This document shows, piece by piece, positions 59,017 through 64,000 of a stretch of 64,000 nucleotides of DNA (the stretch's first letter is position 1; each line of letters opens with the position of its first letter). Position numbers and translations under genes: made by a program. The stretch lies in NCBI RefSeq assembly GCF_000350225.1, contig NW_005179241.1, positions 70,720 through 134,719 of the forward strand. Reading direction: 5' to 3'. This DNA is from Chondrus crispus (lineage: Eukaryota; Rhodophyta; Florideophyceae; Gigartinales; Gigartinaceae). The notes under the pieces are model-generated. The model worked only from the letters and a program-made list of their open reading frames with translations. It had not been told where the DNA came from and ran no database searches.

Positions 59017-62000
59017 TTAACGGTGGCGCGCGGTTGTCCGCGCGCGCCAGAAGCGGTCGATGAAGGGTTGCGGGAGGCCTTCGGCGGGTTCCCAGGTATC
59101 GTCCGCTGGGGTAAAACCATACCTGCGGACCTTGTACTGGCTGCCGCTGCGGGTCTCCCGGTAGGCCACCAAGTGGTGAACCACGTACTCCGCTGGCGGT
59201 TCGGGTGTTCCCGCCGGCGGGTCCGCTGTCGGGGCGGCCACAGTGGGGTCGTGGGGTCCCCGCGGCATCTTGGTTACCCGATCGATGCTCACGCGGTTCG
59301 AGACCCCGTCTTGGTCGACGACCACTGTGGCCTCCGTGGCGGATCGGACACGAAACGGGCCTTCCGTTTTCGGTAAGAGCTTGACGGAGGGTCCTCCTCC
59401 GTCGCTCGGTAGGTCTCCCCGCTCGGCGCTCGTCAACGGCGGCGGTGGACGGTCCACGTAGACAAAGTCTCCCACCGCGATGACCGGACGGAAGCGCACC
59501 TTCTTATCGAAGTCGGCTTTGTACCTCCTCTGCGCCGCGGTTAGTTTCACCCGCGTGCGCTCGAGGGCATCCCGGAGCTTCCGCAACGTCGCGCGCTTGT
59601 ACTGTACCGGGGTCCGCGGGTCTTCCGTGTGGGATCCGGCGTCCTGCGGTACAGTACCGGGCAGTGCCAATCCGGACGGTGGTCGCGTCAGCACCAGGTC
59701 GTACGGGGTTGTCTCCGTTGACCGGTGGACCTGCGTGTTATACGCGAAGGTCAGGGGCTGGATGTACTCGTCCCAGTCCCTCTGATGCTCCTCGACATAG
59801 TGTCGGAGGCGCTGCACCAGGGTGCGGTTGAACCGTTCGGTTTGCCCATTTGTCTGGGGGTGATAGGCGGTAGTCAGGTAGTGCCTCACCCCCAGCAAGG
59901 CACACACCGCGTCGAAGAACTTGGCGGCAAATTGTGGTCCGTTATCGGTTAGCACGTAACGAGGTGCGCCGTATACATAGACCCAATTGTCCAGGAAGCC
60001 GTTTGCCGCAACCGACGCGGTGGTTGTCCGTAACGGGATGCTGCGCGTCAGCTTCGTAAACCGGTCGGTCATGACGAGCACGTGGTGATTCCCGTGCGCC
60101 GTCTTCGGTAAAGGACCTAGCAGGTCCATGGCGACGAAATCCAGGGGCCCTGCCTCTGGGAATAGCTTGAGGTCCTTCTGATGCCGCACCAGGGTTCCCC
60201 GGGTGGCGGCGCACGAAGCGCAATTCCGTACGGTACTGAAGGCGTCGTTGGCCATATGAGGCCAATAATATTCCCGCCGGAGGGTAAAATACATCCTCGT
60301 ACCGCTCGGGTGTCCTGCCAGGCGGGGATGATGGGCGAGGTACAATATCTTCGCCCTGAACCGTTTCGGTACAACCCGCTGCAGGGTCCCATCGAGAGGG
60401 GACTTACGGACGACGAACCCGTATCGGTCGACGTCGTAGCGCGAGTCCGGGTTCCCCACCGTCTCGGCGGCCGCCCTACAGAAGGGGCCCTCGGCCTGTT
60501 CCCGAAGGAACTCTTCCACCGTTACGGATGAGACGTCGCGTTCTTCGGGTATAACCGCGAACGCGTGCTCAGCTCTCCCCGGGTCGACGGGGGTCTCCCA
60601 GTGTACGGTGCCTTGGCGGGGGTTATGCTCCTCCTCTCACCATTGTACCGCGAAACACGGGACCTCGTCGTCAACCGGTTCGGAGGTTGCGCCGTCAACT
60701 CGGAGGGGTGATACACCATCCGCGAGTTGGTGCTTAATCCCCGGTCGGTACTGTACGTCGTAGTCGTACTCGGCTAGGCGTAGACGCCAGCGCGCTAGCC
60801 GACCGGAGCTATCTGCCAGGTTGAAGACCCATCGGAGGGCCTCATGATCCGTACAGAGGTCGAACGTGTTCCCATACAGATATGGTCGAAGCGTGAGGAT
60901 GCTCCACACGACAGCAAGGCATTCCTTCTCGGTGGTGGTGTAATTTTTCTCGGCGTCGGTTAGAGCCCGACTCCAATACCCGATCGGTAGGCGGTCACTG
61001 CTCGGCTGCTCCTGTAGTAGTTCACAGCCGACCTGGTACGCGCAAGCGTCCGTATCCAGGGTGTATTTCTTTCCGTAACGGGGTAGAGCGAGGATCGGTG
61101 TGGACACGAGTCGCTTCTTGAGTTCCACGAACGCCTCGTATTCCTGATCGGTAAGAACCTCAAACTCGAAGGGTTGATTTTTCCCTGTCTTCCGGTTTAG
61201 CGGAGCGGCTATTTTCGCGAAGCCCTTCTCGAACCGACGGTACACGTTGCACATTCCTAAGAAGGATCGCCATTCCGCCTGGTTCTGGAGGTCGAGTGCG
61301 CTCGATGGCGACCACGTTGCGGCGCTCGACCTCCAACCTACCTGGTCGGATCACATGCCCCAGGTAGGTGACCGAGGTGTCGAAGAAGGCGCACTTCGAC
61401 AGCTTCAGCGACACGCCCGCGTCCCGCAGAAGGCGCAAAACCTCGCGGACGTGCGCGAAGTGTTCCGTTACGGTCCTGGAGTAGATGATAACATCATCCA
61501 GGTAGACCAGTGCGGTTTCCCATTTTACCCGGGACAGTATAATGTCGACGGCCCGCTGGAAGGTAGCGGGGGCATTCTTCAAACCGAACGGCATGCGGAG
61601 GAAACGGTATAGCCCACAGTGCGACGCGAACGTCGTCTTGTCGCGGTCCTCCTCGGCGATTTCTACCTACCAATACCCGCTGTTGCAATGCAGCGTGGAA
61701 GACAGTAGCGTCGCCGACGGAATCGAAGCACTCGTCCATCCTCTGCAACGGATAGGAATCCCGAACGGTGACTGCGTTGAGCTTTCTGTAGTCGACACAG
61801 AATCGCATGGTACCATACTTTTTAGGGACGAATACCACGGGGCTTGCCCATTCGGCCGTGGCGGGTTCGATTACCTCTGCCCGGAGCATGCGGTCGATCT
61901 CCGTTTTCTCTTTTTCCTGTGCGGTTGGTCCAGCGCGGTAAGGCGCCTGATAAAGCGAGCGAGCAGCGGGCTTGAGCTTAATGCGGTGCTTCGTGGCCCT

Positions 62001-63205
62001 GATTTTTCCCAGCTGGCCGGTCCACATCCCCTTGAATTCGGGCAGTACCTCGAGGACATCCGAGCGTACCTCTTCGTCCTCGGCACCGATGTGGACGTCC
62101 TCTTGCCAGGCGTTGGGGTCCTCCTCAGGGGCGGCGGTGTCTTCGGGTTTATCCGTTCCAACCGCCCCGAGAGGCGCCTTGGGCGGCGTGGCTTGTTCAG
62201 CCCGGCCCTTGTCCGTACGGTTGCCGGCCGCTTCTTCGGCGCCATCCTTTGCGGTTGAGAGGTTGGAATTAAATATCCCTCCCCCTTCCTTAGCTTCGGC
62301 CGCGGAAGCGGCCGAGTCGCCAAGGGTCAGGATGTGAGTGGGCGACGGAAGAGCCAGTCCGACTACGGTATGCTTCGGGATGTGAACCGAGCGGTGCCCA
62401 AAATTGCTGAGCATTACCGAGAACGGGTTTTCGGGGACAACATCCATGACCCCCTGTGCCATGAGGGTCAAATTTTTGTGCGCGGTTTTTGGGGAGTTCT
62501 GCAAAAAACACAACCCCCCCACCGGCGTGGCGACCCTCACCATGGCCTGCGTCATCGGGGGAATTGTTACCCTTCTGACGAGGCGGATCTTCCGTGACGG
62601 TGTGTTGGCGGGGAACGCCACCTGCTTCCGTTCGGGTTTATCCGACGGCGGTAGTTGTTGTGCGGTGCTCCTCGAGGCCATCTTGCGGTCGTGCCTCGAG
62701 GGGGTTGTTCCGACCAATGCCACGGGTGGCGCGTCGTGGAACACGACAATCCGTTGCGGTGGGAGGATCGCCTTGACGTGGCGATCCAGGAAAGTCGTAC
62801 CGAGGATACAGTCCACGGCGAGGCTCGAGACTACCAGGAACGGGACGCGCGCCACAAACTCACCGATTCGGACGAGCAGGGGGATTTACCCTAGTGCTTT
62901 CATCGCGCGGTTCGACGCGTCGATGAGCGCTGCGCTCCGAACCGGTTTTATCGATGCTCGCCACGACTCGGCGACACACCGTAAATGGATGAGGTTCGGG
63001 CCGGCTCCTGAGTCAAGCACTGGCGTGATGGCGACCATCAACGCCTGCTTCTGACCAACCGTCGCGGAGATCTTGAAATTCTGCTTCTTGAAGAAGCAGA
63101 TGGTCTGGACTTCCGTTCGGTTATCCGGCTGCGCTTCCACTGGCGCAGCCGGATCGTGGGTGCCTAAGCTTCTGAGGCTGGGCACGGGGAGAGACGTCGT
63201 CGCCT
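59017..63205 (-). pseudogene. pol: Pol of Ty3-B with chromodomain, interrupted
   Basis: Seen, in order: protease VLDSGAGPNLIHL; in-frame TAA 62886; RT with FCVDYRKLNAVTVRDSY. A frameshift near 61690 and an in-frame TAG near 61667 (YW*VEI, Gln fits) precede MPFGLKNAPATFQ and LVYLDDVIIYS. A frameshift near 61260 precedes RNase H (LDTDACAYQVG, TEKECLAVVW) to 60637. The integrase (GHPSGTRMYF..., CASCAATR, VAMDLLGPL, LTDNGPQF, NGQTERFNRT) and a chromodomain (YKVRRYGFTPADDTWEP) end at 59017. PR-RT-RH-INT-CHD is the Ty3 chromovirus order. The integrase/chromodomain frame (60519-59017) is intact. Protease starts in the -1 frame at the end of gag (TAG 63206). Inference: dead copy, but all catalytic motifs remain recognisable. 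Confidence 0.85.
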
Positions 63206-64000
63206 CTACGGGTCCTCCCCGGCTTCCCCCGTCAGCAGCAAGTCCTCGCGGGTTTCATCCGCAGCTTGCGCCACGTAGTCTTCGGCATGGTCGGGGTGCG
63301 GTTCCTCGCCCACGTTGATGCCCGCGGGGGCCGTTTGACGCTGGTTTCGCCAAGCGGACGGCCCCTGGCGGTTGAACGGGGATCCCGGGCGGAGGCCTTG
63401 CCGGATGCGTAACTTCTGGTAGTTGGCCTCTCGTGCCTCCAGAAGCTTGCCCCGCAGGCCCGCATCGGCAACGACGGGGCACCCCTCTTGTCAGTGCGTG
63501 GTGCCAAGGCAGAACCGGCACGGTGGCGGTCCGGGAAATCTCCCGCCGGAGAACCATACGCGTGGATCCTGCCCTTGCCTCCCGTACGGTCCTGTGCGCA
63601 CGTCGCCATGGTTGGCGGGCGGAACCGGGGCACCCGCCGTCGAGGCTGCCGGCGACGGATAATAACTCGTCGGTGGCGAGCTCATCGAGGTCGGCGTGTC
63701 GGTTTGGTCCGTCACGGCCAGGATTGATTCTTCAGAAAATCCCCCGGCCGTCGGGATGTCGGATGCTGACTCAACCGACAGCACGGGCCTCGTCCTTGCG
63801 GTGCGGTCAGATCTTCTAGCCGCTCCGGACGGCTCTCGGTGCGCCATGGCTGACATGCCCTGTCGACGGGAAGCCCGATTGGTTTCCCCGATCGCTTGCG
63901 CATAACGAGCGACGGATTGGTAGTCCACATCCGAGTGCGTGGCGAGGTAATTACGAACCTGTGCGCACGTGGTGGGCAGTAACCCCTCTACGAACAGGGA
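63206..64000 (-). pseudogene. gag: C-terminal part of Ty3-B Gag, cut by window edge
   Basis: Reads from the window edge FVEGLLPTTCAQVRNYLATH, colinear with Ty3-A Gag, through a Ser/Pro tail to the zinc knuckle. There an in-frame TGA (63491-63493) replaces the residue after the His (CRFCLGTTH*QEGC; Ty3-A has TGC). The frame continues to TAG 63206. Confidence 0.75.

Overview
The window looks like a repeat-rich stretch of a eukaryotic nuclear genome. Long gag-pol retroelements, a chromodomain integrase, Tc1/pogo/piggyBac-type DNA transposons and short GT...AG intron candidates are all eukaryotic. Nothing bacterial (operons with ribosome binding sites, sigma promoters, CRISPR) is visible. A red macroalga (Chondrus-like) is my best guess from the mixture of element families; a fungus or oomycete is not excluded. 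There is one assembly gap (29493-29657).

Layout. 1-3441: broken piggyBac-superfamily transposase gene on the minus strand, running off the left edge, with an apparent PD-(D/E)XK nuclease-like segment. 3612-4134: one end of a pogo-like element. 4390-4983: LTR-like sequence. 5252-7675: complete but inactivated pogo-like element with 27-bp terminal inverted repeats and TA target duplications. 7776-8225: small host-like gene. 8700-12110: two inverted fragments of an APH-family phosphotransferase. 12340-13908: Tc1/mariner element with 214-bp inverted repeats. 14389-16667: 5'-truncated Ty1/copia pol. 16668-28959: near-intact 12.3-kb Ty3/gypsy chromovirus (Ty3-1) with almost identical LTRs. 28960-40617: a compact, decayed gene cluster of unknown nature with ParB-like and 2-oxoglutarate dioxygenase-like products, centred on a large inverted repeat and an iteron-like palindrome array. 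42943-48577: fragments of a second Ty3 family (Ty3-C). 50205-53817: truncated third Ty3 copy (Ty3-A). 53818-54405: pogo-like transposase fragment. 54406-64000: fourth Ty3 copy (Ty3-B), running off the right edge.

The most interesting observation is a shared, apparently unrecognised protein family encoded ANTISENSE to gag-pol, between pol and the 3' LTR. It occurs in three different Ty3 copies (25429-27216, 42943-44691, 55375-57665). Ty3-1 also carries a textbook -1 frameshift signal at the end of gag: an A_AAA_AAC heptamer abutting the stop, a 7-nt spacer and an 8-bp hairpin. The second striking structure is the 37.3-38.95 kb region: two ~480-bp inverted repeat arms feed two divergent genes and flank four 19-bp palindromes at ~65-bp spacing.

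Most coding regions outside Ty3-1 and the copia remnant are broken by single-base indels in homopolymer runs and by in-frame stops. Many of the stops are TGA where CGA (Arg) would fit, as expected from decay of methylated CpG. No claim here was checked by database search or alignment software; family names rest on motifs read by eye.
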